Assembly (NCBI GenBank): GCA_031253835.1
Contig: JAIRVP010000037.1
Span: 1 to 58,721, forward strand
DNA length: 58,721 bases
From: Burkholderia sp.
GTDB taxonomy: Bacteria > Pseudomonadota > Gammaproteobacteria > Burkholderiales > Burkholderiaceae
Reading direction: 5' to 3'
Every line of letters starts with the position of its first letter. Within the stretch, counting starts at the first letter, position 1. This document shows, one piece after another, positions 38,911 to 47,302 of the stretch. Under the pieces are notes generated by a model. That model had not been told where the DNA came from. It made no database searches and saw nothing but the letters and a program-made list of their open reading frames with translations. The position numbers and the translations under genes are program-made.

Positions 38911-40149
38911 ATGACCCTGCTGACCCGCCTGCGCGCGCTGTCCGTCGCCCTTGCGCTGTCCTTTGCCGCCACGCACGCCGTTGCGGCGGATCTCGTCATC
39001 GCGGGCCGCGACGACATCTACGGCAAGGGGCTGGCCGACGCCGTCGCCGGCTTCAACAAGCTGCACCCGGGCACCGAGATCGAGCTGCTCAAGCTGCCGA
39101 ACGCGAACCTGTACCAGAAGCTCAAGCTGTCGATGCGCGAAGGCACCGGCACGTACGACCTCGTGATGCTGGACGACACGTGGGCGCCCGAATTCATCGG
39201 CAACGGCTGGCTGAAGCCGCTGCCGGCATCGCTGGCGGACGCCGATCTCGTGCCGTCCACCGTCGCGCTCGGCCGCAACGCGGCCGGTGCGCTGTACGCG
39301 CTGCCGATCGTCGGCAACGTCGAGATGTTCGCGTACCGCAAGGACCTGCTCGCGAAGTACAAGCTGCAGCCGCCGCGCAACTGGGACGACGTGCTGAAGA
39401 TCGCGCAGACCGTCGGCGGCGCGGACAAGAGCGTGTCGGGCGTCGTGTTTCGCGGCACCAAGGGCAACCCGGTCGTGACGGGCTTCCTGCCGATCCTGTG
39501 GGCGTACGGCGGCGACGTGTTCGACCATGCCGGCAACGTGACGATCGACTCGCGCGAAGCGCAGGCCGCGCTGAAGACGTTCCTCGCGCTGAAGGCGTCC
39601 GCACCGAAGGACGTCGACGTGTACGGCGCGGCGGAAGTGCGCGATGCGCTGCAGCGCGGCACGGCCGCGCAGTCGATCGAGGTGTGGCCGGCGTGGGTGC
39701 CGGCGCTCGACGATCCGAAGCAGTCGCGCGTGGTCGGGCAGATCGCGCTGCAGCCGCCGCCCGGGCAGACCGCCGGCCCGGCGCCGATGCTCGGCATCTG
39801 GCAGATGGGCATTCCGAAGGACGCGCCGCACGCGAAGCTCGCGCAGGATTTCCTCGCTTACCTGACTACACGCGATACGCAGACGCGCCTCGCCGGCATC
39901 GGCATTCCGCCGACCCGCCGCAGCGTGTTCAACGATCCGGCGCTGGTGCGCCAGTACCGCTGGTATCCCGACCAGTTGAAGGCGCTCGAAGCCGGCCGCG
40001 CACGGCCGCGCGTGAAGGACTGGCAGCAGGTCGAGAGCATTCTCGGCGACCAGCTGCAGCTCGCGCTGACCGGGCAGGCCGCCCCCGACGCCGCGCTGCG
40101 CCAGGCGCAGCAGAAGATCGCGCAGGCGACGGCCGCGGCCGGCAAGTGA
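38911..40149 (+). CDS. ABC importer substrate-binding protein (carbohydrate-type)
   Basis: 412 residues. The signal peptide MTLLTRLRALSVALALSFAA ends at THAVAA. The mature part is a type-II periplasmic binding protein: LVIAGRDDIYGKGLADAVAG, LVMLDDTWAPEFIGNGWL, GFLPILWAYGGDVFD and the C-terminal AQKKIA-type helix. This family binds sugars, oligosaccharides or glycerol-phosphate derivatives. The gene is directly followed by two permease genes with 34 bp and 4 bp spacing. No ATPase gene occurs in this cluster. The PI-PLC-like gene nearby suggests an inositol/glycerol-phosphate ligand, which is speculative. Confidence 0.9.
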   Translation: MTLLTRLRALSVALALSFAATHAVAADLVIAGRDDIYGKGLADAVAGFNKLHPGTEIELLKLPNANLYQKLKLSMREGTGTYDLVMLDDTWAPEFIGNGWLKPLPASLADADLVPSTVALGRNAAGALYALPIVGNVEMFAYRKDLLAKYKLQPPRNWDDVLKIAQTVGGADKSVSGVVFRGTKGNPVVTGFLPILWAYGGDVFDHAGNVTIDSREAQAALKTFLALKASAPKDVDVYGAAEVRDALQRGTAAQSIEVWPAWVPALDDPKQSRVVGQIALQPPPGQTAGPAPMLGIWQMGIPKDAPHAKLAQDFLAYLTTRDTQTRLAGIGIPPTRRSVFNDPALVRQYRWYPDQLKALEAGRARPRVKDWQQVESILGDQLQLALTGQAAPDAALRQAQQKIAQATAAAGK

Positions 40150-40183
40150 CGGCGCGCGTCCACCCGCCGGCCGGAGATCGCGC

Positions 40184-41053
40184 ATGAAAGCCTTCGGCCG
40201 CAGCCTGCCGTTCGTCGCACTGCTCGGGCCCGCGCTGCTGGTGCTCGCGGCGCTCGCGCTGTATCCGGTCGCGCAGGTGCTGATCGATTCGTTCTGCCAG
40301 GTCGACTACTCGGCCGGCCGCCGCGCGTTCGCGGGGCTCGCGAACTATCGCGCGGTGCTCGGCGACGACGCGTTCACGGCCGGCTTCGGCAACACGCTGC
40401 GCTTCACGATCGTCGCGTCGCTCGCCGAAGTCGCGCTGGGCTTCGGCCTCGCGCTGCTGTTCGTGCGCGCGTTTCCGGGGCGGCGCATCGCGCTGCCGCT
40501 CGCGATCCTGCCGATGATGCTGTCGACACTCGTGTGCTCGGCGATCTGGCGCAACTGGCTGAACTTCGACGGCTTCCTGAACACGCTGCTCGCGGCGTTC
40601 GGCATCGAAGGCGTGCGCTGGCTGTCCGATCCGCATCTCGCGCTGTGGTCGCTCGCGCTCGTCGACGTCTGGCAGTGGACGCCGATGGCGTTCCTGATCG
40701 TGCTGGCCGGGCTGCAGTCGATCCCGCAGGAACTGTACGAAGCCGCACGCACCGACGGCGCGAGCGAGTGGCAGTGCCTGCGCGACATCACGCTGCCGCT
40801 CGCGGCGCCGCAGATCGGCCTCGCGCTGCTGCTGCGCTCGATCGACACGTTCAAGCTGTTCGACAAGGTCTATGCGCTGACGGGCGGCGGCCCCGGCAAC
40901 GCGACGCAGACGCTGTCGACCTATATCTACGACACGGGCTTCCGCTTCTTCAACGTCGGGCCGGCGAGTGCCGCGTCGGTGCTGATGCTTGCGGCGTCCG
41001 CGGTGCTGGTCTCGGGGTACGTATGGCAGACGGTTCGCAAGCGGCGCGCATGA
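40184..41053 (+). CDS. ABC importer permease, MalF-like
   Basis: 289 residues, six predicted helices. The cytoplasmic EAA loop is EAARTDGASEWQCLRDITLP followed by LAAPQIG, which contacts the ATPase. The N-terminal LGPALLVLAALALYPVAQVL and the SFCQVDYSAG segment are MalF/UgpA-like. GGAG occurs about 8 bp before the ATG. The stop codon overlaps the start of the next permease gene (ATGA). It works as a heterodimer with that protein. Confidence 0.93.
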   Translation: MKAFGRSLPFVALLGPALLVLAALALYPVAQVLIDSFCQVDYSAGRRAFAGLANYRAVLGDDAFTAGFGNTLRFTIVASLAEVALGFGLALLFVRAFPGRRIALPLAILPMMLSTLVCSAIWRNWLNFDGFLNTLLAAFGIEGVRWLSDPHLALWSLALVDVWQWTPMAFLIVLAGLQSIPQELYEAARTDGASEWQCLRDITLPLAAPQIGLALLLRSIDTFKLFDKVYALTGGGPGNATQTLSTYIYDTGFRFFNVGPASAASVLMLAASAVLVSGYVWQTVRKRRA

Positions 41054-41910
41054 CGGCGCCTCCCGCAGGCATCATGGGCGCGCGAACGGGCGCCGCATTC
41101 GGTCGCGCGATGCCGTGGGCGCTGCGCATCGTTGCGCTCGCGCTGTTGCTGCTGCCGTGCCTGTGGATGGCCGGCGCCGCTTTCATGCCGACGCTCGAAC
41201 GCCTCGACCATCCGTTGCGGATCTGGCCGGCCGCGCCGACGCTCGAGCATTTCACGTCGGTATGGTCCAACGGCATCGGCGCGCCGCTGTTCAATTCGCT
41301 GCTGGTCGGTTTCGGCACGACGCTGCTGGCGCTGGCGCTCGCGTTTCCGGCCGCTTATGCGCTCGTGCGGCTGCGGTTTCCGGCGCGGCTCGACCTGCTG
41401 TTCCTGATGCTCGTGCTGGCATTGAAGCTGATGCCGCCGATCACGATCGCGGTGCCGTTGTTCGCGCTCGCGAAGCGGCTGCACCTGCTCGATTCGACGC
41501 TCGGCCTGATGCTCGCGTACCAGATTTATGCATTGCCGATGGCGATCTGGATGCTGCTCGCGTTCGTCCGCGAAGTGCCGGTCGAGTATGAAGAAGCGGC
41601 CTGCATCGACGGTGCGGGGCTCACGCGACGGCTCGTGCAGATCGTGCTGCCGCTGTGCGCGCCGGGGCTGATCGCGACCGCGATCTTCGTGTTCATCGCG
41701 GCCTGGAACGAGTTCCTGATCGCGCTGCTGTTCGTGTCGACGCCGAGCCGTTTCACGCTGCCGCTCGCGATTGCCGGCTACGTGACGGAGAACGGCATCG
41801 ACTGGGGCGACCTGATGAGCGCGGGGCTGATGGCGTCGCTGCCCACGCTCGCCGTGGCCGGCTACGTGCAGCGCTACCTGTTGCGCGGGTTCGCGGGCGG
41901 GCTGAAGTGA
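41050..41910 (+). CDS. ABC importer permease, MalG-like
   Basis: 286 residues, six predicted helices. The EAA loop reads EEAACIDGAGLTRRLVQIVL followed by PLCAPG; SVWSNGIGAPLFNSLLVGFG opens the domain and FIAAWNEFLIALLFVSTP matches the MalG/UgpE family. Partner of the preceding permease, with which it overlaps by 4 bp. The operon ends here; the next gene is convergent (LacI), so the ATPase must be shared or encoded elsewhere. Confidence 0.93.
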   Translation: MTAPPAGIMGARTGAAFGRAMPWALRIVALALLLLPCLWMAGAAFMPTLERLDHPLRIWPAAPTLEHFTSVWSNGIGAPLFNSLLVGFGTTLLALALAFPAAYALVRLRFPARLDLLFLMLVLALKLMPPITIAVPLFALAKRLHLLDSTLGLMLAYQIYALPMAIWMLLAFVREVPVEYEEAACIDGAGLTRRLVQIVLPLCAPGLIATAIFVFIAAWNEFLIALLFVSTPSRFTLPLAIAGYVTENGIDWGDLMSAGLMASLPTLAVAGYVQRYLLRGFAGGLK

Positions 41911-41942
41911 CGCGCGGCCGCGCCGCGCCCGATGTTACCCCG

Positions 41943-42965
41943 TCACGTGCAGCTGTCCCGCACCACCTGCGTGACCGGCACGATGCGCGTGCGCGACGGG
42001 CCGTCGAACGTCTGCATGCGATCCGCGAGCAGGTCGATCGCCGCGTGCGCGAGGCCGCGCGTATCCTGCCGGAGCGTCGTCAACCGATACGCGTCGTATT
42101 CGGCGGCCGGGATGTCGTCGAAGCCGATCACGCGCAGGTCTTCCGGCACGCGCAACCCGAATTCGCTGCGCGCGACATCGATCACGCCGAGCGCGAGCAG
42201 GTCGGACGAGCAGAACACACCGTCAGGCCGTTCGCTCGCCGCGAACAGTTGCCGCGCCGCGTCGATCCCGCTGGCATGGGTGTCGGACGGCGTATCGATC
42301 ACGTGCGTGAGCGTCGCGTCGAACGCATCGCGTTGTCCGATCGCGTGCTCGAATGCCGCGGCGCGCGACTGCGCGCTGTAGCTGGCCCCGCGCGGCCCGA
42401 CGAACGCGAGCCGGCGCGCGCCGGCCCGCACGAGCCGCTGCGCCGCATGGACGGCGCCCGCCGCGTTGTCGCTGACGACGACATCGGCCCCCGGCAGGTT
42501 CGCCTCGCGGTTGATCATCACGACCGGAATCCGGTGTTCGAGATACTGCTGCGCGACCGACAGCGGCGGCGACGCGGACGTCATCACGAGCCCCGCGATC
42601 CGGTAGCTGAGCAGCTGTTCCAGCGATTGCCGGACCTGGCGCGGATCTTCCGCGTTGGTCACGAGCGGCGTGAGCGCACGCTGCCCGAGCGTGGCCATCA
42701 GGTCCGACAGCAACCGCGCGCGGAACGGGTTCTCGAACCCGGCCGTCACGACGCCGATCATGCTGCTGCGCTGCGTGATCATGTCGCGCGCGATCAGGTT
42801 GACCTGGTAGCCGAGCGCGCGCGCGGCGACCATCACGCGTTCGCGCGTCTGCGGTGCGATGCTCGCCGTCGGCGAGAATGCGCGCGATACCGCCGAGCGC
42901 GAGACACCGGCTCGCGCCGCGACATCCGACGCCGTCACCCACGGTTTTCTTTCCTTGTCATTCAT
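41943..42965 (-). CDS. LacI/GalR-family repressor
   Basis: 340 residues. The N-terminal DNA-binding domain reads VTASDVAARAGVSRSAVSRA then FSPTASIAPQTRERVMVAAR, with the hinge helix ALGYQVNLIAR. The periplasmic-binding-like effector domain follows (SSMIGVVTAGFENPFRARLL). I chose MNDKERKPWVTAS as start because LacI proteins start close to the helix-turn-helix; an ATG 84 bp upstream would add unrelated residues. It is convergent with the permease operon and nearly overlaps the start of the PLC-like gene. The 22-bp palindrome upstream of the transporter genes is its likely operator. Confidence 0.92.
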   Translation of the reverse strand: MNDKERKPWVTASDVAARAGVSRSAVSRAFSPTASIAPQTRERVMVAARALGYQVNLIARDMITQRSSMIGVVTAGFENPFRARLLSDLMATLGQRALTPLVTNAEDPRQVRQSLEQLLSYRIAGLVMTSASPPLSVAQQYLEHRIPVVMINREANLPGADVVVSDNAAGAVHAAQRLVRAGARRLAFVGPRGASYSAQSRAAAFEHAIGQRDAFDATLTHVIDTPSDTHASGIDAARQLFAASERPDGVFCSSDLLALGVIDVARSEFGLRVPEDLRVIGFDDIPAAEYDAYRLTTLRQDTRGLAHAAIDLLADRMQTFDGPSRTRIVPVTQVVRDSCT

Positions 42966-42971
42966 CGATTC

Positions 42972-43892
42972 ATGATCCCTTCGAGCCACGAAACGTGCAT
43001 GCCGCTCGCCGACTGGATGTCGGCGCTCGACGATGCGCGGCTGCTGCATACGCTGACCCTACCGGGCAGCCATGACACCTGTGCGTATACCGTCGACGAT
43101 TGGCTCGTGCGCACGCAGCGCGCGCCGCTCGACGCGCAGCTCGCGCATGGCGTGCGGCTGCTCGACATCCGCTGCCGGCACGTGCGCGATGCGTTCGATA
43201 TCCATCACGGCGGCATCGCGCTCGGGATGACGTTCGACGACGTGCTGGCCGCCTGTACGCGCTTTCTCGATGCGCATCCGCGCGAATGCATCGTGATGTC
43301 GGTGAAGGACGAGTGGCCGGCGCAGGCCTGCACGCGCGGTTTCGACGCGACGTTCGACGCGCATCGCGCGCGGCATCCGCGGCTGCGCTGGCATGCCGGC
43401 GGCACGCTGCCCGCGCTCGGCGACGTGCGCGGCGCGATCGTGCTGCTGCGGCGCTTTCGCAGCGGGCGGCCGCTCGGCATCGACCTGACCGCATGGCCCG
43501 ACAACGCGACGTTCACGATCGATCATCCGGACGGCGCGTTCGTGATCCAGGACGAATACCGCGTACCGGTGGCCGCGTCGATCGCGTGGAAGTGGCGCGC
43601 GATCGACGCGCTGCTGACGCATCTGCCGTTGCCGGACAGCGGCAGATGGGCGATCAGTTTTTGCAGCGGAACGGGGATGGGCGCGAATCCGTCCGTGGTT
43701 GCGCACGGCGATGGCAACGTGCGGGGCATTCATGCGCGGCTGGCCGAGCGGTTGCGCGAGCAGCGCGGCCCGCATGGCGCGATGCTGCTCGATTTCTGCG
43801 ACGACGACGACTGGGCGCTGGTGCGCGCGCTGATCGAATGCAACGACCACGTGCCGGAGCAGGGCGTCTGGCGCAAGGCGTTTCGCTGCTAG
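42972..43892 (+). CDS. PI-PLC X-domain phosphodiesterase-like protein
   Basis: 306 residues from the first ATG; an alternative MPLADWMSAL start lies at 42999. The fold of bacterial phosphatidylinositol-specific phospholipase C is visible: LTLPGSHDTCAY carries the first catalytic His, LLDIRCRHVRDAFDIHHGGI the second, with YRVPVAASIAWKWRAIDALL later. There is no signal peptide, unlike secreted bacterial PI-PLCs, so a cytoplasmic substrate such as an imported glycerophosphoinositol is conceivable. The start codon is 6 bp from the divergent LacI start, and the gene lies in the same neighbourhood as a carbohydrate-type ABC importer without ATPase. Confidence 0.85.
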   Translation: MIPSSHETCMPLADWMSALDDARLLHTLTLPGSHDTCAYTVDDWLVRTQRAPLDAQLAHGVRLLDIRCRHVRDAFDIHHGGIALGMTFDDVLAACTRFLDAHPRECIVMSVKDEWPAQACTRGFDATFDAHRARHPRLRWHAGGTLPALGDVRGAIVLLRRFRSGRPLGIDLTAWPDNATFTIDHPDGAFVIQDEYRVPVAASIAWKWRAIDALLTHLPLPDSGRWAISFCSGTGMGANPSVVAHGDGNVRGIHARLAERLREQRGPHGAMLLDFCDDDDWALVRALIECNDHVPEQGVWRKAFRC

Positions 43893-44367
43893 TGCAGATT
43901 CGCGTTGAAGAACGCGAGCGCTTTTGCGTCGAGCGTTTTGTGGAACGCGACGCGGTCGAATCCCTTCGCATCGGTACAGATGTCGGCCGGAGGTTCGACG
44001 AATTCCTGCAGGTCGGCCGCGCGGCTCATGTCGGAAACGTGTCGCCGGAAAGGTTGATCGACGCGACGACGTAGCCCGCGTCGGCGAGCGTTTCAGCGCG
44101 GTCGTGGTGACCGAAGTACGAGCCGCCATGCCCGTGCGAGATCACGACGAGCGGCAACTTGTCGCCGGTGGTCGGGCAGTCGCGGCGTCCTTTCAGCGTG
44201 TAAGGGTCGACCAGACCCGTTTGCATGTCTTCCGCGCAGGGCGTCCACACCATCGCGCGCAACTCGGGGCCGGATGCACCGGCAGGGATCCGGACGAACT
44301 GGATGCCGGCTGCGTGCGCAACCGTGGCGGACAGGCAGAGCAGGACAGCCGGCAGCCAGGTTTTCAT
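43889..44367 (-). pseudogene. Degraded alpha/beta hydrolase (dienelactone-hydrolase-like)
   Basis: The first 113 codons are intact: a signal peptide (MKTWLPAVLLCLSATVAHA), then MVWTPCAED, LPLVVISHGHGGSY and VASINLSGDTFPT, where a stop ends the frame. Just after, the +1 frame continues the family sequence (MSRAADLQEFVEPPADI), then jumps to a normal C-terminus (CTDAKGFDRVAFHKTLDAKA...). So there is one frameshift and a loss of roughly 200 codons holding the catalytic Ser/Asp. The family is normally about 330 residues and secreted. The remnant overlaps the stop of the PI-PLC-like gene. Confidence 0.85.
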
Positions 44368-44420
44368 GTGGAATCCCGGGGCAGCGTAGGGGGCGGCGCG
44401 ATACGCGCCGGACGAGGTGT

Positions 44421-45032
44421 TTACCGCGTCGCGATCGCCACTGCCGCACCGGCCATCGCGGTCGCGCTCGTGCGGTTCGCAATCCGTTTCGCGCGCGCCG
44501 ACGTCAGGAGCGCGCGTGCACGCGACGCGAGCAGCGACCAGAAGCAGTCCGCAAGAATCAACACCGCGAGCATCGTGCCCACCAGTTCGGCCCATGCCGC
44601 GACGCCGACATGCGTGAGGTCGACGATGGTCGGCAGCAGCGCGAGATAGAACACCATGATCTTCGGGTTGCCGAGCGTCACGAGCATGCCGGCGACGAAC
44701 ATGCGCCAGGGCGACTGGCCGCGCGGCAGGTCGTCCGCGCCCGTGTCGGTCGGCGCGGTCCACATCTTCCATGCAAGAAACAGCAGGTACGCGACGCCGA
44801 GCAGTTTCAGCACGATCAGGCCCGTCGCGAACGTGCGCGCGAACGCGGACAGCCCCGCGACCGCGAGCGTGAGCCACAGCGCTTCGCCGAGCCACATCGC
44901 CGCGAGGAACGGCAGTACGTCGCGCACGCCGTTCGTCAGCACGCGTGCGACGAGCGCGGCAACGCTCGGGCCGGGCGTGCCGGCGGTGACGAGCAGCGCG
45001 AAGGCGAATACGGCGAGTGCGGACAGCGTCAT
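44421..45032 (-). CDS. LysE/RhtB-family amino acid exporter
   Basis: 203 residues, six predicted helices. The family signature begins at the N-terminus (FAFALLVTAGTPGPSVAALV with the G-x-x-P-G-P motif), and LVTLGNPKIMVFYLALLP is the conserved central helix. Such exporters excrete amino acids such as lysine, threonine or homoserine. It is divergent to a GNAT gene with an 86-bp intergenic region that carries a palindrome. No LysG-type regulator gene is adjacent, so the regulator is elsewhere. Confidence 0.92.
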   Translation of the reverse strand: MTLSALAVFAFALLVTAGTPGPSVAALVARVLTNGVRDVLPFLAAMWLGEALWLTLAVAGLSAFARTFATGLIVLKLLGVAYLLFLAWKMWTAPTDTGADDLPRGQSPWRMFVAGMLVTLGNPKIMVFYLALLPTIVDLTHVGVAAWAELVGTMLAVLILADCFWSLLASRARALLTSARAKRIANRTSATAMAGAAVAIATR

Positions 45033-45054
45033 GGCGAACCTCGTGGTGGAGCGT

Positions 45055-45075
45055 TCGAAACGTATGAAGTTTCGA
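45055..45075. promoter_or_regulatory. Palindrome between LysE and GNAT genes
   Basis: TCGAAAC-N7-GTTTCGA, perfect 7-bp arms, immediately before TATAGT (45077-45082), which is a good -10 for the GNAT gene. A candidate operator for one or both divergent genes; binder unknown. Confidence 0.55.
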
Positions 45076-45118
45076 TTATAGTGACGGCCGTTCCAGACCG
45101 TCTGCCCGAATTGCCGTC

Positions 45119-45646
45119 ATGACTGCATCGATCCTGATTCGCCCCGCCACGCGGGAAGACGCGGCCGCGATGGCCGCCGTGGAAGTCGCCGCCGCGCAGC
45201 GGTTTCGAGAAATCGGCATGGCCGACATCGCGGAGGGCGAGCCGACCGATGCGGATGCCGTGTGCGTGCGCATCGACGATGGCCGCGCGTATGTCGCGGT
45301 CGACCCGCAGGGCACGTGTGTGGGATTTGCGTTCTACCGGCTGCTCGATGCGCAGCGGTTGTATCTGGAGGAACTCGATGTCGCGCCGTCGCATGCCGGA
45401 CAGCGGATCGGCGCGCGCCTGATCGAACAGGTGATGGCGCGCGCGGCGCAGGAACGGATTGAGCAGGTCGTGCTGTCGACGTTCCGCGATGCGCCGTGGA
45501 ATGCGCCGTACTACGCGCGACTCGGTTTCAGCATCGTCGACGATGCGTCACTCGACGATATGCTGCGCGCGATTCGCGCGCACCACATCTCGCTCGGTCT
45601 CGACGAAACGCAGCGCGTGTTCATGCGCGCGGACGTGCGCGCCTGA
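45119..45646 (+). CDS. GNAT-family N-acetyltransferase
   Basis: 175 residues. Residues 5-20 (ILIRPATREDAAAMAAVEVA) begin a typical GNAT fold; the acetyl-CoA-binding loop appears as LDVAPSHAGQRIGARLIEQV (motif A, Q/R-x-x-G-x-G/A form), and PWNAPYYARLGFSIVD is motif B. A single Q-R-I-G-A-R stretch binds the pyrophosphate. The acceptor is unknown; transfer to an amino acid or aminoglycoside-like amine is possible. The divergent LysE exporter and the shared palindrome suggest related function, perhaps amino-acid detoxification. Confidence 0.9.
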   Translation: MTASILIRPATREDAAAMAAVEVAAAQRFREIGMADIAEGEPTDADAVCVRIDDGRAYVAVDPQGTCVGFAFYRLLDAQRLYLEELDVAPSHAGQRIGARLIEQVMARAAQERIEQVVLSTFRDAPWNAPYYARLGFSIVDDASLDDMLRAIRAHHISLGLDETQRVFMRADVRA

Positions 45647-45664
45647 ACACGTGCTGCCCGGCCG

Positions 45665-46726
45665 TCAGGCCGCGTCGCTCAGCGCCGGGTAGTCGGTGTA
45701 GCCCGTTTCGCCTTCCGCGTAGAACGTTTCCGGCACCGGCTTGTTGAGCGGTGCGCCGAGTTCGAGGCGGCGCGGCAGGTCCGGGTTCGCGATGAACAGC
45801 TTGCCCCATGCGATCGCGTCGGCGCTGCCGTTCGCGAGCGCGGCCTGCGCGGTGTCGAGCGTGAACTGCTCGTTCGCGATCAGCGGGCCGCCGAACGCTT
45901 CCTTCAGGCGCGGGCTCAACTGGTCGCCCGAATACGATTCGCGCGTGAAGATGAACGCGATCTTGCGGCGGCCGAGCTCGCGCGCGACATAACCGAACGT
46001 CGCTGCCGGGTCCGAATCGCCCATCGTGTGCGCGTCGCCGCGCGGTGCGAGGTGCACGCCGACACGGCCGGCGCCCCACACGTCGATCGCTGCGTCGACC
46101 ACTTCGAGCAGCAGGCGTGCGCGGTTCTCGATCGGGCCGCCGTACGCATCGGTGCGGCGGTTGGTGCTGTCCTGCAGGAACTGGTCGAGCAGGTAGCCGT
46201 TCGCGCCGTGGATCTCGACGCCGTCGAAGCCGGCCGCCTTCGCGTTCTCGGCACCCTTGCGGTAGGCGGCGACGATGCCCGGGATTTCGTCGAGTTCGAG
46301 CGCGCGCGGCGTCACGTACGGACGCTGCGGACGCACGAGGCTCACATGGCCGCCCGCGGCGATCGCGCTCGGCGCGACCGGCAGGTCGCCGTTCAGGAAC
46401 GCCGGATCGGAGATCCGGCCCACGTGCCAGAGCTGCAGCACGATGCGGCCGCCGGCCGCGTGCACGGCCTGCGTGACCTGCTTCCAGCCTGCGACCTGCT
46501 CGTCGGACCAGATGCCCGGCGTGTCCGCATAGCCGACACCCTGCGGCGTGACCGACGTCGCTTCGGTAATGATCAGGCCGGCCGATGCGCGCTCGGTGTA
46601 GTAGCGCGCCATCAGTGCATTCGGTACGCGCGCCGCGCCCGCACGGGAGCGGGTGAGCGGCGCCATCACGATGCGGTTCGGCAGGGTCAGGTCGCCGAGG
46701 GTAACGGGATCGAACAGCGTAGGCAT
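45665..46726 (-). CDS. Old-yellow-enzyme-family alkene reductase (NemA-like)
   Basis: 353 residues, a flavin (FMN)-dependent NADPH oxidoreductase in a TIM-barrel fold. Signatures: [18 protein letters not shown] at the start, [20 protein letters not shown] with NRRTDAYGG, and [12 protein letters not shown] near the C-terminus. NemA-type enzymes reduce N-ethylmaleimide, nitro-aromatics and enones. It lies 81 bp after an ArsR-family gene in the same direction, and the palindrome upstream of that gene is a probable operator for both. This matches the NemR-NemA logic of electrophile sensing, but with an ArsR protein. Confidence 0.92.
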   Translation of the reverse strand: MPTLFDPVTLGDLTLPNRIVMAPLTRSRAGAARVPNALMARYYTERASAGLIITEATSVTPQGVGYADTPGIWSDEQVAGWKQVTQAVHAAGGRIVLQLWHVGRISDPAFLNGDLPVAPSAIAAGGHVSLVRPQRPYVTPRALELDEIPGIVAAYRKGAENAKAAGFDGVEIHGANGYLLDQFLQDSTNRRTDAYGGPIENRARLLLEVVDAAIDVWGAGRVGVHLAPRGDAHTMGDSDPAATFGYVARELGRRKIAFIFTRESYSGDQLSPRLKEAFGGPLIANEQFTLDTAQAALANGSADAIAWGKLFIANPDLPRRLELGAPLNKPVPETFYAEGETGYTDYPALSDAA

Positions 46727-46807
46727 GGCAGATAACCTCTTCACGAAAGGCGGGAACACCGTCGCGTCATGTGCGACGGCGCACCGCATGGCCGGTTGGG
46801 CCGTTGG

Positions 46808-47122
46808 CTAGAGTTCGCGGCGCAGGGCGTCGTGAAATGCGTCGATGACGGCCTCGTTGCGCTGGAAAAACGCCCACTGGCCGATCCGCGTCGACGTCAC
46901 GAGCCCCGCGCGCTGCAGCGTGGCGAGGTGCGCGGAGACGGTCGACTGCGACAGCCCGCAGCGCGCATCGATCTGGCCCGCGCAGACGCCGTGTTCGTAC
47001 GGCAGCGTCTGTTGCGGGAAATGCTCGCCGGGCGTTTTCAGCCAGACGAGGATCTCCCGGCGCACGGGGTTCGAGAGCGCTTTCAGGATGGCGTCAACGT
47101 CGATGTCGAGTTCGGTCGGCAT
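46808..47122 (-). CDS. ArsR-family transcriptional repressor
   Basis: 104 residues. The winged helix is clear: ILKALSNPVRREILVWLKTP, GQIDARCGLSQSTVSAHLAT, LQRAGLVTSTRIGQWAFFQR. Two Cys are present (VCAGQIDARCG), at the positions where electrophile- or metal-responsive ArsR proteins have sensor thiols. It is cotranscribed with the downstream old yellow enzyme gene, consistent with a thiol-based sensor for electrophiles. The palindrome 55-75 bp upstream is the probable operator. Confidence 0.9.
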   Translation of the reverse strand: MPTELDIDVDAILKALSNPVRREILVWLKTPGEHFPQQTLPYEHGVCAGQIDARCGLSQSTVSAHLATLQRAGLVTSTRIGQWAFFQRNEAVIDAFHDALRREL

Positions 47123-47176
47123 GGAGGAGCTGGGCGTTTCGGTCGGGCAAACGGGTATCGTCGATGGACGAATCTT

Positions 47177-47196
47177 ATATCGTGTTTTGACGATAT
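47177..47196. promoter_or_regulatory. Perfect 20-bp palindrome upstream of the ArsR gene
   Basis: ATATCGT-GTTTTG-ACGATAT, 7-bp arms, in an AT-rich patch beginning 55 bp before the ArsR start codon. The regulator encoded next door is the likely ligand. Confidence 0.72.
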
Positions 47197-47302
47197 GTTT
47201 GAAAGCACTGCTGGCGATGGGGTTGATAGAGAACGTCGATTGTGGGGTCGGAGTGCGCCGAGGGCAGGGTGGAGTCGTCGTCTCAACGAGACTGCCGGGC
47301 CG

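Noticed and set aside
41911..41942. Terminator between the MalG-like and LacI genes
   Set aside because: The 32-bp convergent gap shows no stable hairpin with a T tract.
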